Of a stretch of DNA of 20,414 bases, positions 1-8,408 are shown one piece after another. Origin of the DNA: Candidatus Tariuqbacter arcticus (GTDB taxonomy: Bacteria > Electryoneota > Tariuqbacteria > Tariuqbacterales > Tariuqbacteraceae); the NCBI GenBank assembly GCA_013202315.1, contig JABMRZ010000472.1, positions 1 through 20,414 of the forward strand, read 5' to 3'. Position 1 is the first letter of the stretch. Every line of letters begins with the position of its first letter. The position numbers were made by a program, and so were the translations under genes. A model generated the notes under the pieces. That model saw only the letters and a program-made list of their open reading frames with translations. It searched no databases and was not told the origin of the DNA.

Positions 1-52
1 GATATAGGCTGTCCTGGATGAAATATTACTAATAAATATCACAGAAAAGCTG

Positions 53-188
53 GAATTTAAAATTTAAAAATTAAAAGTTAAAAGTTGGACAAATCTTTAG
101 ATTTTTGAGACTTTTACAACTCTATATAAGACAAGATATTAAATGATTTTCTGCCAGAAAAAACACGAAAATCAGAATTCAGGTACTA
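53..188 (+). repeat. Dispersed intergenic repeat, left copy
   Basis: This is an A-rich tract followed by TGAGACTTTTAC (106-117) and a 44-nt block at 145-188 containing GCCAGAAAAAACAC. The same three parts occur in the same order and orientation at 20279-20399. By hand alignment the 44-nt blocks differ at 7 positions (about 84% identity). The two copies lie at opposite ends of the window, outside the genes. I do not recognise the family. Confidence 0.6.
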
Positions 189-197
189 ACCCATAAT

Positions 198-216
198 CCC
201 TAAACCCTAAACCCTA
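198..216 (+). repeat. CCCTAAA tandem repeat
   Basis: There are two and a half tandem CCCTAAA units. The same motif in inverse orientation (GGGTTTAGGGTTTAG) lies at 12294-12308, in the leader of dsrK. It looks like simple intergenic repeat DNA rather than a telomere, since it lies inside a bacterial-type gene array. Confidence 0.55.
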
Positions 217-227
217 TTTCAAAATAG

Positions 228-2084
228 ATGATGTTGCTGCTATCATCTGCAGATTCAATGGATAATTCTCAAATGGTCAAGAAAGTGCCGGAACGATCGG
301 AAGTCGCCGCTGAATATAAATGGAATTTGTCGGATGTTTATCCCGGCGATGCATCTTTCGAGGAAGATTTTACAGATTTGGAAAGGCGAATCCCTGAGTT
401 GAACGGTTATAAAGGGAAGTTGGGGGAATCAGCCGATACGCTTTTAACGTTCTTCAATCTGCGAGAGGATATTTTCATTAAATATGAAAGAGCGATCTCC
501 TATGCGCGGCTGAAGCGGGACGAGGATTCCCGCATTTCACAATATCAGGGTTATTTCAACCGGGCGTTGGATTTGGGAGGGAAGATGTCGCAAGCGCTTT
601 CCTGGTTTTCGCCCGAATTGCTGTGTATTCCCTGGGAAAGGCTGGAAGCATGGATGGCGGAGAATGAGGAATTAGCGGTCTATCGGCACTATCTGGAGGA
701 TGCTTTTAGGGTCAAGGAACATATACTAACGCCGGAAAGTGAATATGTGCTGGCGCTGGCGACAAACCTCAGTGGCGATCCGGGCAATATTTTCCACGCC
801 TTCAACGATGCGGATATAGGGGGGCTGTTTCCCGTCATAAAAGACGATGAGGGCAGGGAGTTTCAGCTTTCTCACGCGAGGTATCAGGCAATATTGGAAA
901 CCGGGAGCCCTCATTTGAGAAGGGAGGCGTTCAAGGGACTGTTCGGCGCTTATCAGAAATTCGGGAACACTTTAGCGGCGCTGTTGAAGACCCAGGTCGA
1001 CAGGGATATCTTTTTCGCAAAATCAAGGCGATACGATTCGGCGCTGGAATATGCGCTTTCGGACGATAATGTTCCGGTCGAAGTCTATACAAACCTCATT
1101 GAAACAGTGCGTAACAATCTTGGTGTGGTGCATCGATATATGGCGCTGAGGAAGCGGATTCTGGAACTCGAAGAGATGCATTTGTATGACACCCATATTC
1201 CACTGTTCCCCGATGTGTCGGAGACCTTTTCTTATGAACGGGGGAAGGCGATGATATTGGAATCTTTGAAGCCGCTGGGGGAGGGGTATGCCGAAAATGT
1301 TGAGACCGCTTTCAAATCGGGGTGGATAGATGTATTGGAGAATGCGGGGAAGTGCAGCGGGGCGTATTCCTGGGGGGCTTATCCCATTCATCCGTATATG
1401 CTTTTGAATTACAGTGAAACGCTGAACGATGTTTTCACCGCCGCTCACGAGATGGGGCATACGATGCATACCCATTATACCATCAACAATCAGCCTTTCA
1501 TATACGGGGATTATTCCATTTTCACGGCGGAAGTGGCTTCGACAATGAATGAAGCGCTTTTAATGGATTACCTCCTCAAGTCGACAGAGGACAGACGGAA
1601 GAAATTGAACCTGCTGGCACAGTATATGTCCAACATCACCGGGACGGTGGTCGTTCAAACCTTTTTCGCCGAATTTGAATTAGAGATACACCGGTCAGCG
1701 GAGGCGGGTGAGCCGCTCACTTCGGAAACACTTTCTGAGATTTATTTCGCTTTGCTGAAGGAATATTATGGGGATTCGCTGGTTTATAATGAGGAATATC
1801 GGTATAATTGGTGCAGGATTCCGCATTTTTGGCGGAATTTCTATGTGTATAAGTATGCCACATCATTTTCGGCTTCGACAGCTTTATCGCAGATGATACT
1901 TGCAGGTGAAAGCAGCGCCCGCACAGCCTATCTGAGATTTCTGTCGAGCGGTTCCAGCGATTATCCCATTAATCTGTTGAAAAAGGCGGGGGTGGATATG
2001 ACCAATCCGGAACCTGTTGTGAGAACGATGAAGCTGTATGCCGATTTGATAGATGAGATGGAAACGGTTTATCGAGAACTGTGA
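228..2084 (+). CDS. pepF: M3-family oligoendopeptidase F
   Basis: This is a cytoplasmic zinc metallopeptidase that hydrolyses short peptides. At 618 residues from the first ATG it matches the usual PepF length of about 600. The zinc site is visible as HEMGH at residues 407-411, with the third ligand probably Glu435 in TAEVAST. The N-terminal part (EYKWNLSDVYPGD) is the usual opening of this family. There is no signal peptide. The start is uncertain: ATG codons at 228, 258 and 273 are all in frame, none has a good Shine-Dalgarno sequence, and family alignment favours 258 or 273. The gene is monocistronic, converges on the minus-strand genes, and is followed by a strong terminator. The family assignment is secure from the motif and length; the peptide substrate cannot be told. 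Confidence 0.93.
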   Translation: MMLLLSSADSMDNSQMVKKVPERSEVAAEYKWNLSDVYPGDASFEEDFTDLERRIPELNGYKGKLGESADTLLTFFNLREDIFIKYERAISYARLKRDEDSRISQYQGYFNRALDLGGKMSQALSWFSPELLCIPWERLEAWMAENEELAVYRHYLEDAFRVKEHILTPESEYVLALATNLSGDPGNIFHAFNDADIGGLFPVIKDDEGREFQLSHARYQAILETGSPHLRREAFKGLFGAYQKFGNTLAALLKTQVDRDIFFAKSRRYDSALEYALSDDNVPVEVYTNLIETVRNNLGVVHRYMALRKRILELEEMHLYDTHIPLFPDVSETFSYERGKAMILESLKPLGEGYAENVETAFKSGWIDVLENAGKCSGAYSWGAYPIHPYMLLNYSETLNDVFTAAHEMGHTMHTHYTINNQPFIYGDYSIFTAEVASTMNEALLMDYLLKSTEDRRKKLNLLAQYMSNITGTVVVQTFFAEFELEIHRSAEAGEPLTSETLSEIYFALLKEYYGDSLVYNEEYRYNWCRIPHFWRNFYVYKYATSFSASTALSQMILAGESSARTAYLRFLSSGSSDYPINLLKKAGVDMTNPEPVVRTMKLYADLIDEMETVYREL

Positions 2085-2109
2085 ACCGTGAACCGAAAAT
2101 CGTGAACCG
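2081..2109 (+). repeat. GTGAACCG short direct repeats
   Basis: Three copies of GTGAACCG lie at 2081-2088, 2088-2095 and 2102-2109. They start inside the pepF stop codon and run into the 3' intergenic DNA. This is a simple short repeat with no evident function. Confidence 0.5.
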
Positions 2110-2234
2110 AATACCGTATAGGTAATACAGGGATTTGATAGTTATGAATATTTTATGATATTTGTGCTCCGGGGCACTGATTTAGAGGTTCGTTTGGAGT
2201 TATATTATAATTAGAGTCTTCCTTTCATGGTAAT

Positions 2235-2270
2235 ATCGCGTCGGGTTAATTAATCCGGCGCGATTTTTTT
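2235..2270 (+). terminator. Rho-independent terminator of pepF
   Basis: A 12-bp stem (two G-T pairs) at 2235-2246 and 2253-2264 closes a 6-nt loop (TAATTA). It is followed directly by a run of seven T (2264-2270) on plus. It lies 150 nt after the pepF stop. There is no T-run on the minus side, so it acts for pepF rather than for the convergent phosphoesterase. Confidence 0.88.
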
Positions 2271-2304
2271 ATGCGCAGCAACAAAGGGGTGGGCGGCATA
2301 GTCC

Positions 2305-3108
2305 CTATACTCTTAAGTATTGGGCTTGGATTTTGTTTTCAGTCATAGTTATCAACACGGGTGCAGGTCCAGGTTGAACCGCGACAGTTCTGCCGATGTT
2401 GACCTTCCATTTCCCGGAAATTTGGGGTGATTCGTGGATATGACCGTGAAGGGATAATATAGGCTGTTCCCTCCGGATGAATTTCAGGATGGAGCGGCTG
2501 CCCACCGTTCTGCCGCCGCTGCAGACATCCAATCCGACTCCGTATGGCGGTGAGTGCATTACCGCTATGGTGTGGCCGGGGTCGTCAAGTTTAACTGACT
2601 CCAAATCCTCTTCGATGGTATTGCGGTCGTGGAGAAATAGCTCAATATCAGGGATTAATATGAAGCCGTTGTCAACGGAGAGCACCGGATGGGAGGATTG
2701 TGGAGGGCGGGGCGCTCCTGCGTAATCATATTTCACCCAGTCCTTCAGTCCGAACGGCAGTTCAGGGACGAAATTATAGCCCCAGAAATTCCATCCTTCA
2801 TATTCCACCGTTTCACCGTCAATCCTGATGAAAAGCCCTTTTACCTGCAAATCGTCAAGTATGGGGAGGTTGGCGGCGAGGTCATCGTTGCCGAACATTC
2901 CATAGACTTTTATCCCAGCTTTTTGCGCTCGCTTCAACCAATTAGGGAGGAATTTATGGAGGAAATGGCCGGGATTGCCATGCGGGCAGATATCTCCGCC
3001 GGATACCAGCAGCTTAACTCCGATACCAACCGTTTCGCTCAACAGTCGTTCATACTTCGATTCATATCCGTGGAAGTCGGTGAAGTAGATATAGGATAGT
3101 TCATTCAC
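2305..3108 (-). CDS. Calcineurin-like metallophosphoesterase
   Basis: This 267-residue soluble protein of the calcineurin-like phosphoesterase superfamily carries the metal-binding motifs in order: D-x-H at residues 11-13, GGD at 37-39, GNDD at 73-76, His185 in MHSPP, and GHIH at 222-225 after His221. Such proteins hydrolyse phosphomonoesters or diesters at a dimetal centre; the substrate here is unknown. No signal peptide or membrane segment is seen. The start is GTG (3108), only 3 nt after the hemA stop and without a Shine-Dalgarno sequence, so translational coupling to hemA is likely. It appears to be the last gene of the hemA transcript. Confidence 0.85.
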   Translation of the reverse strand: MNELSYIYFTDFHGYESKYERLLSETVGIGVKLLVSGGDICPHGNPGHFLHKFLPNWLKRAQKAGIKVYGMFGNDDLAANLPILDDLQVKGLFIRIDGETVEYEGWNFWGYNFVPELPFGLKDWVKYDYAGAPRPPQSSHPVLSVDNGFILIPDIELFLHDRNTIEEDLESVKLDDPGHTIAVMHSPPYGVGLDVCSGGRTVGSRSILKFIRREQPILSLHGHIHESPQISGKWKVNIGRTVAVQPGPAPVLITMTENKIQAQYLRV

Positions 3109-3111
3109 TTA

Positions 3112-4320
3112 TCAATGGTCGTTTTCCAGGGTGAAATCGTTTTCATCGAGTAGATACGGCGCAAGGCGCAGCAATTCGCGCATAATGGAATTGGAAAACG
3201 CTTCCAGAGCTTTATAATCCCCTTTACGGAAGGACGATTTGAATTTCTCAAGTTCCTCGATGCGGGTTTGATTTAGAACCTGTTTTACCTTTAATAGCTT
3301 GTCCTGGCGGGTTGTTTTAGAGCGCCAGAGCGAAAAGTATCCCACCTGCTCTTCTATCATTTCCTCGGCACGTGGAATGTCTTTATTTCTGCTGTCTGCG
3401 GTAACATCGAGATGGCGCTTCAGGTCTTGGAGGTCAAGCAGCTTAACTCCCTGAATTTCGGAGGTTTTTGGATTGACATTGCGGGGAACGGCGATATCGA
3501 CTATGTATAGCGGTCTTTTACGGCGGCTGATGTTTTGCAGGTGTTCGGGATGGATGATATATTCATCGGCGGAGGCGACAGTGAAGACGACATCCACTTG
3601 GGGCAGCAATTTGTCTATTCCTTCCAGGGAGGCGGGTTCAGCTCCGTATCCGCCCGCCATCTTTTGCGCGTGGTAAAGTGTTCGATTGGCGAGGATAGTC
3701 GGTATTCCCCGTCGAGTGAGGTTTTCCAAGAGGATTTCGGTCATATTATTGACCCCAATTACCAGCGCTTTAGCCGGCACAGCGCCATTCATCTTTGTAG
3801 CTAATAACTGCATAGCTGCTCCGGGGATGCTGCGCGGTCCGGAAGCGATACCGGTTTCGCTGTGAATCTTTTTGGCGACCTGGAAGGCGAGATGGAAGAC
3901 CTTGTGCAGTATTTTACCAGGTCCGCCCACAGCGCAAGCGGCGCTGTAAGCCTCCTTCACCTGGTGCAGGATTTGTTCTTCGCCTAAGACGAGTGAGTCG
4001 AGCCCTGAAGCGACTCGAAACAATTGACGGGCGGCGGTTGTTCCCTGCCGGCAGTAGCAGATATCACGCAGGATGGAAGGGTCTTCGATGCCGCGTTCCC
4101 GGTAGAACTGTATGAGTTCTTCGTAGTGATTGCTTTTACGGTTGATGACGCGGTAGAATTCCACTCGGTTGCAGGTAGCGACGACGGCGATTTCTTCAAC
4201 GCTGAATAGAGCTTTGTATTGGGATACTGCGTTGGTCAGTTGGGCGCGGGGGAGTTGAAATATCTCCCGGTCGTGGAGGTTAGCGGATTTATGATTGAAT
4301 CCGCAGACTGAGAAGTTCAC
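3112..4320 (-). CDS. hemA: Glutamyl-tRNA reductase
   Basis: HemA reduces glutamyl-tRNA(Glu) with NADPH to glutamate-1-semialdehyde, the first committed step of C5 tetrapyrrole synthesis. Diagnostic features are the N-terminal GFNHKSA, the catalytic Cys50 in TCNRVEFY, and the LDSLVLGEEQIL signature near residues 105-117. An NADPH-binding domain follows (VIGVNNM, about 185-195), then a helical C-terminal dimerisation region. At 402 residues it is slightly short for the family (about 420-450), mostly at the C-terminus. The start is a GTG with no clear Shine-Dalgarno sequence. Siroheme for DsrAB and heme for the many cytochromes in this window both derive from this pathway, which gives the location metabolic sense. 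No other heme-synthesis gene is in the window. Confidence 0.95.
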   Translation of the reverse strand: MNFSVCGFNHKSANLHDREIFQLPRAQLTNAVSQYKALFSVEEIAVVATCNRVEFYRVINRKSNHYEELIQFYRERGIEDPSILRDICYCRQGTTAARQLFRVASGLDSLVLGEEQILHQVKEAYSAACAVGGPGKILHKVFHLAFQVAKKIHSETGIASGPRSIPGAAMQLLATKMNGAVPAKALVIGVNNMTEILLENLTRRGIPTILANRTLYHAQKMAGGYGAEPASLEGIDKLLPQVDVVFTVASADEYIIHPEHLQNISRRKRPLYIVDIAVPRNVNPKTSEIQGVKLLDLQDLKRHLDVTADSRNKDIPRAEEMIEEQVGYFSLWRSKTTRQDKLLKVKQVLNQTRIEELEKFKSSFRKGDYKALEAFSNSIMRELLRLAPYLLDENDFTLENDH

Positions 4321-4384
4321 GGTAATAATTTCTGATTATTTATTTACTATGGAGTGGATTTCTCATAATATATACATTTGCACA

Positions 4385-6070
4385 TCATTGAAAGAAACTC
4401 AACCCGCCGCTCAGGTATGAAACCGTTTTGAAACCCGCCTTTTTGAGCATATTGGCGGCGGTGGATGAGCGGGTCCCTCGAGAACACACCATCAATAAGG
4501 GTTCATCTTCCGGTAATTCAGACATCCTTTGGCGGAGCTGGATGAAGGGTAGGTTTATCAATTCCCTGCATTCAACCGTGGGAGGTTTATCCTCGAATTC
4601 ATAATCCTCTCTAACATCCACCACAATCCAATTTTTAACGCCGCTTTGATAATCGAGGGGGTTCATCGGCTTTATCGCGCCTTTCATCAGACCTTCCGCA
4701 TAAGCGGCTAATGAGTGCAGGGGATAATCCATATCGGTCAGTGGGGGGGTGAAAGCCGGTTCAAATTCTTTCAAATCCTGAATAGTGCCGCCTTTCTTAA
4801 TGAAGGCGGAAGCGGCATCGAGGTTACGCACCATATAGCCTTTGCCTGCGACTTGTAGTCCGAGGATTTTCCCATTATCCGGGTCGAATACCAGTTTAGC
4901 GCTGATCAGTTCTACTTCCGGATAGTAAAAAGCCCGGTCGGAGAAGAGCCCTCGCACGGCTTCAAAGTTTATCCCGGCGGATTTTGCCGCTTTTTCGGTT
5001 AAGCCGACCGTGCCTAAATTCATTTTGAATATTTTCATAAGAGAGCTGCTGACCAAAGGGGGGATTTCTTCCGACCCGCCGGTCAGGTTAACCGCGGCGA
5101 CTTTGCCCACATTGCTTTCAACTAACCCGGTCGGTATGAGTTTAGTTTTACCGGTGAGGATATCCGCAACTTCGGTGGAGGGTCCAGCCGCCAGGATATT
5201 CGGGTCTTCGGTTCGCAGGAAGTTATCCACCAGTATTCCCCCCTTCTCACCTATTTTCAATCCCGCGTCTATCGCCAGAGAGGTGCTGGGCTGGTTGGCG
5301 GCAGCGAGTATTATACGATCGAAGCCGGTGTATTTTTTACCGTCCGCGAGGACTATGGCTAATTTATCATTCTCAGGGCAGATTTCTTCAAAACGGATTC
5401 CGAGGTAATGGTCGATGTTGTAGCGGTGTAGTTCGTTGTGGAGTACCGGTTCGAAATCAGGATCTATCGTTTCTTCCAATATATGCTGGCTTTGGCAGAA
5501 GAGTACAGGTTCCACTCCCCACAGGTCGCCGAAAGATTCGCAGAGACAGCATCCGACAGGGGTGGCGCCGATCACCGCGACCTTCTCCAATTGACCTCGT
5601 TCAAGCTCCTTCCGCAGGTTTATCGCATCTTGAGGGGAAGCGAAGAATCCGACTCCGGGGAGATTTACCCCTTTTATATCCGGTCTTCGGGGAGAACGGT
5701 TCGGCGCTATCAGCAGTTTGTCGTAGGGGAGTTCAATTTCTTTGCCGGATTTAAGGTTTCTGCAGAGGAGGATTTTCCCTCTTCGGTCTATTTTCAGCGA
5801 TTTATGACTGGGGATGACATCGAAGTCATGCACTTTCTTAAAATGTTCGCGGTCTTTTTTAACGCCGAAGATGGTCGATTGGAGGGTTTGGAAACTTTCA
5901 ATGTCGCCGGAGAGATAATAGCACATTCCGTCGGTGTAATAGGCGAAGATTTCGTTCTCTTCGATGACCGTGATTTCGGTTTCGGGCAGGAGATTGCGGC
6001 TGTGGCAAGCCGCTTCATAGGCGGCGGTCGAACCGCCGATGATGACTATTCTGTCAATTTTGGAACTCAT
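4385..6070 (-). CDS. FAD/NAD(P) disulfide-oxidoreductase-like protein with C-terminal rhodanese domain
   Basis: This 561-residue fusion has a class-I pyridine nucleotide-disulfide oxidoreductase core: an FAD Rossmann motif (VIIGGSTAAYEA, about 9-20), a central NAD(P) motif (VAVIGATPVG) and a second FAD motif (ILAAGPSTEVAD). A dimerisation domain follows, then a rhodanese domain whose active loop CSRGTRS has Cys at about 529. The layout resembles CoA-disulfide/persulfide reductase-rhodanese fusions, which reduce persulfides or polysulfide. Oddly, where those enzymes have the redox Cys in a CGLPYY-like motif, this protein reads DGMCYY (Asp47, Cys50), so the canonical Cys is not in place. It lies downstream of a terminator that ends the dsr train, so it is probably transcribed separately. 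A role in sulfur-compound metabolism is inferred from context. Confidence 0.85.
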   Translation of the reverse strand: MSSKIDRIVIIGGSTAAYEAACHSRNLLPETEITVIEENEIFAYYTDGMCYYLSGDIESFQTLQSTIFGVKKDREHFKKVHDFDVIPSHKSLKIDRRGKILLCRNLKSGKEIELPYDKLLIAPNRSPRRPDIKGVNLPGVGFFASPQDAINLRKELERGQLEKVAVIGATPVGCCLCESFGDLWGVEPVLFCQSQHILEETIDPDFEPVLHNELHRYNIDHYLGIRFEEICPENDKLAIVLADGKKYTGFDRIILAAANQPSTSLAIDAGLKIGEKGGILVDNFLRTEDPNILAAGPSTEVADILTGKTKLIPTGLVESNVGKVAAVNLTGGSEEIPPLVSSSLMKIFKMNLGTVGLTEKAAKSAGINFEAVRGLFSDRAFYYPEVELISAKLVFDPDNGKILGLQVAGKGYMVRNLDAASAFIKKGGTIQDLKEFEPAFTPPLTDMDYPLHSLAAYAEGLMKGAIKPMNPLDYQSGVKNWIVVDVREDYEFEDKPPTVECRELINLPFIQLRQRMSELPEDEPLLMVCSRGTRSSTAANMLKKAGFKTVSYLSGGLSFFQ

Positions 6071-6106
6071 TTCTTTGCCTAATTTTTGGGAAATATCAAG
6101 GTTAAT

Positions 6107-6133
6107 AAAAAGCGGGGCTTGAGCGCCCCGCCG
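6107..6133 (-). terminator. Rho-independent terminator ending the dsr/cytochrome transcript
   Basis: On minus, GCGGGGC (6131-6125) and GCCCCGC (6118-6112) form a perfect 7-bp stem around a 6-nt loop (GCTCAA), followed at once by TTTTT (6111-6107). It lies about 65 nt downstream of the helical-repeat gene and about 40 nt upstream of the FAD-rhodanese start. It therefore separates the two transcription units. Confidence 0.9.
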
Positions 6134-6196
6134 TATTAAGGAAAGTATGAAGCTGCATCCGTCATCAGCAAATTGATATCTACACTCGAATTACAA

Positions 6197-7795
6197 CTAC
6201 AACAGCTTTTCCATCGCTTCGTAAAGCATCCGGACTGCGCGCTCAGAATCAATGTGATTCATCGCATCGGCGATTTTTATCAAGAGGGGCGCTTTATCAA
6301 GTGGTTCGGTTTGAATCGAGCGGATGATTTCGGTGAAATTATCTTCCAGGAACATCCTAATTCGTTGAGGATCGGAATCCTTCCATATTTCGGCGATGCT
6401 CGCTAAGGCGGCAATGAGGTCGGCGTCATTATCCAACATAATGAGTTTTTCCTGCGCGGTTTTCGGATCCAATTTCGCCCAAGCCAAGATAAAAGCCAGC
6501 TTCGGGTTAGCAACCTTCACCTTTTCGAGCTCGCCCTCGACCCCGGTTAGAACCTCTATCGCAACCGCTTCGTCCATAGGAACGACCTGCATACGCATCA
6601 AGGTAGTCATCGCCTTACAGGCGTTATCGTGAAGCTTGGATTGTATATGACTGAAAACCGAATCCGAAGCGGTGAGATTCTGCCTGGCAATCCGCGAAAG
6701 GGCGAATTCACGCAGGGTCTCCGTCTGCAATTCATCCAACATCTTCAAGCCAGCTTCCATATCGGTCTTGGCGGTGATGACCGCGGTGCGGGCGAGCAGC
6801 GCTTCGCGAGGATAATCCTCTTCGATAACCGACGCCAATTCGGTCAAGCGTCCGAGCATTTCGGCGCGCTCTGCGGAGGAAATTTCAGCCTTTTCAAGAT
6901 AGGATAATATGCATTGAGCTTTCAGGATAGCCCCGGCTTCGGTAGCGTATTTCAAATATCCTTCAAATTCATCCGCAGAAAGCGAAGGATGTTTGTCGAT
7001 AACTCGGGCGGCTAAATATGCGCGGTGTAAAGGATTGTCTATATTGCTGATTAGCTCTATCAATTTCCTACACAAACACTCGCAGTCATCTTTCAACAGC
7101 GCGTTGAGCATAATTTCCGCTTCAATCTGCGGATTATTGTGGCTTTGAATCGTTCCCGCTTCAATGTCTTTGCAGATTTGGGCTTGGGAAGCGAAGCGAT
7201 AGATGAAATAGGGGTCATCGAGGCGCTTCAGGCAATTATCCATTATCGTTTTATCATAGGGTTCCAGCGCTTCCGCCAGTGCGGCAAAGGCGGCATTGCG
7301 GGTGTAGTTATCCCGTTCAGCGGCAATCTGTTCAATCAACGCATTCCATTCAGCGGGTTTAACAGCTATGTTCAAATGAAGCTTGGCGGTTAAAAGGTTT
7401 CTGACCAGCGCCGGGGCGAAACACGAATTGGCTCGCTCTTGCAATTCGCGCACGCCTTTGGCTGAAGACTCGGGGATATTCATCGCTTCAAGTTGATTCA
7501 AAACCGGCTGAGTCCAGTCCACCCAAATCGACAGAGCTTCTTTTAAGCGATTGTCAGCGGCATCTATGAAGATTTCAGATTGTTTATTAGAAGGAGAAAC
7601 AAGTGCGGCGTCAAGCAATTCGCTGTAGGTCATAAATTTAAGCTGCATCAAATCCACCGCTTTCTGCAGGCTGTCGATGAGGACGGCGGCTTCTTCGGAG
7701 GCGGACTCGGTTTCCTCTTCTGGTATCGGTTGAATGGCGATGATGAAGGAAATGAGTATAATAATGCAGACCACAATCCAGAATAAGTTTCTCAT
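6197..7795 (-). CDS. Membrane-anchored helical-repeat protein of unknown function
   Basis: This 532-residue protein begins with one hydrophobic segment (about residues 4-21, FWIVVCIIILISFIIA), probably an uncleaved signal anchor. A long soluble part, likely outside the cytoplasm, follows. That part is rich in Ala, Leu and Glu and reads as consecutive amphipathic helices like HEAT or TPR solenoids, but I cannot name a family with confidence. It has no heme motif; a few Cys (DDCECLCRK) sit near residues 236-244. Its ATG overlaps the stop of the upstream monoheme cytochrome gene (ATGA), so the two are translationally coupled. It is the last gene before the terminator at 6107-6133. This suggests an assembly, scaffold or accessory role for the cytochrome b/Rieske complex. 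That role is inference. Confidence 0.75.
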   Translation of the reverse strand: MRNLFWIVVCIIILISFIIAIQPIPEEETESASEEAAVLIDSLQKAVDLMQLKFMTYSELLDAALVSPSNKQSEIFIDAADNRLKEALSIWVDWTQPVLNQLEAMNIPESSAKGVRELQERANSCFAPALVRNLLTAKLHLNIAVKPAEWNALIEQIAAERDNYTRNAAFAALAEALEPYDKTIMDNCLKRLDDPYFIYRFASQAQICKDIEAGTIQSHNNPQIEAEIMLNALLKDDCECLCRKLIELISNIDNPLHRAYLAARVIDKHPSLSADEFEGYLKYATEAGAILKAQCILSYLEKAEISSAERAEMLGRLTELASVIEEDYPREALLARTAVITAKTDMEAGLKMLDELQTETLREFALSRIARQNLTASDSVFSHIQSKLHDNACKAMTTLMRMQVVPMDEAVAIEVLTGVEGELEKVKVANPKLAFILAWAKLDPKTAQEKLIMLDNDADLIAALASIAEIWKDSDPQRIRMFLEDNFTEIIRSIQTEPLDKAPLLIKIADAMNHIDSERAVRMLYEAMEKLL

Positions 7796-8403
7796 TTCAC
7801 CGCCTCCTCTTCTATAATGTCATCCGATGATGTTTCCTCGTGTGAACGGTCGGGATGAACTTCGGCGGGACCGGCGGCTGTCTTCCAGCCAGCCACAAAT
7901 AGTATGATGAGAAAAATGGTCGCCAGTAGTATAACTCCGAATACGGTGCGCCCGTTCAATTCCAAGCCGGCGGCGCGGACTTCGCTGTAAGTCTTACCCA
8001 TTTGGTAGCGGAAACCACCGGCGCGGCGCTTGAAATCGTCCGCTGATTCGACCGGGAGGCTCTTGAATTGGCGATAGAGGTCGCGGTTTGTCTGAAGGTT
8101 GTGTTCAAAATCCTCTATATCCACCCGCGCCCGTACCAAATCTTCAAAGTGCATTTCAATGGTGTTGAAGAAACTCTCGGTATAGAACCATTCTTCCAGC
8201 ACCCGGTTATAATCAAAGCAGGGCGAATAAAATGCGGTCATTATGTCCAAAGGTGGATCCCCCTGCAGGTAGAAGGGCTTTTCCAGCATTGCGGGATGGC
8301 AGTCCGAACATCTCGCCGCATCAGCGCCATTGGGAAATAGTGTAAGCATCGCAACGAGAGCCAGTCCCAACATTAATTGGGGGATGATTTTAAACCTATT
8401 CAT
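7792..8403 (-). CDS. Membrane-anchored monoheme cytochrome c-like protein
   Basis: With the chosen start the protein is 203 residues. It has an N-terminal signal or anchor (about 6-30), a single c-type heme motif CSDCH (Cys32, Cys35, His36), a charged helical middle, and a C-terminal membrane helix (about 147-168) followed by an acidic cytoplasmic tail. I chose ATG at 8403 because GGGGGAG lies 9 nt upstream. The longer in-frame ATG at 8421 would overlap the preceding gene by more and has no such site. The gene overlaps the end of the subunit-IV-like gene's stop region and has a 4-nt overlap with the next gene. The position suggests it is the cytochrome c partner of the cytochrome b/Rieske complex. 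I do not recognise a named family. Confidence 0.75.
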   Translation of the reverse strand: MNRFKIIPQLMLGLALVAMLTLFPNGADAARCSDCHPAMLEKPFYLQGDPPLDIMTAFYSPCFDYNRVLEEWFYTESFFNTIEMHFEDLVRARVDIEDFEHNLQTNRDLYRQFKSLPVESADDFKRRAGGFRYQMGKTYSEVRAAGLELNGRTVFGVILLATIFLIILFVAGWKTAAGPAEVHPDRSHEETSSDDIIEEEAVK

Positions 8404-8408
8404 CTGAG

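Larger units (their letters stand above)
1..227. other. Intergenic region upstream of pepF
   Basis: No convincing gene is visible here. The stretch holds an A-rich tract (about 53-86), one copy of a dispersed repeat whose best-conserved block is 145-188, and a short CCCTAAA array (198-216) just before pepF. It is AT-rich apart from these. I see no clear promoter or Shine-Dalgarno sequence leading into pepF. Confidence 0.6.

Noticed and set aside
198..216. Telomere repeat marking a linear end or eukaryotic contamination
   Set aside because: Only 2.5 units, internal to bacterial-type operons with Shine-Dalgarno sites, and the same motif occurs inside the dsr operon.
1023..1475. 150-codon open frame antisense to pepF, and similar long antisense frames over dsr genes
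   Set aside because: They lie wholly opposite strongly identified genes, have no family resemblance or start signals, and are explained by codon bias of the real strand.
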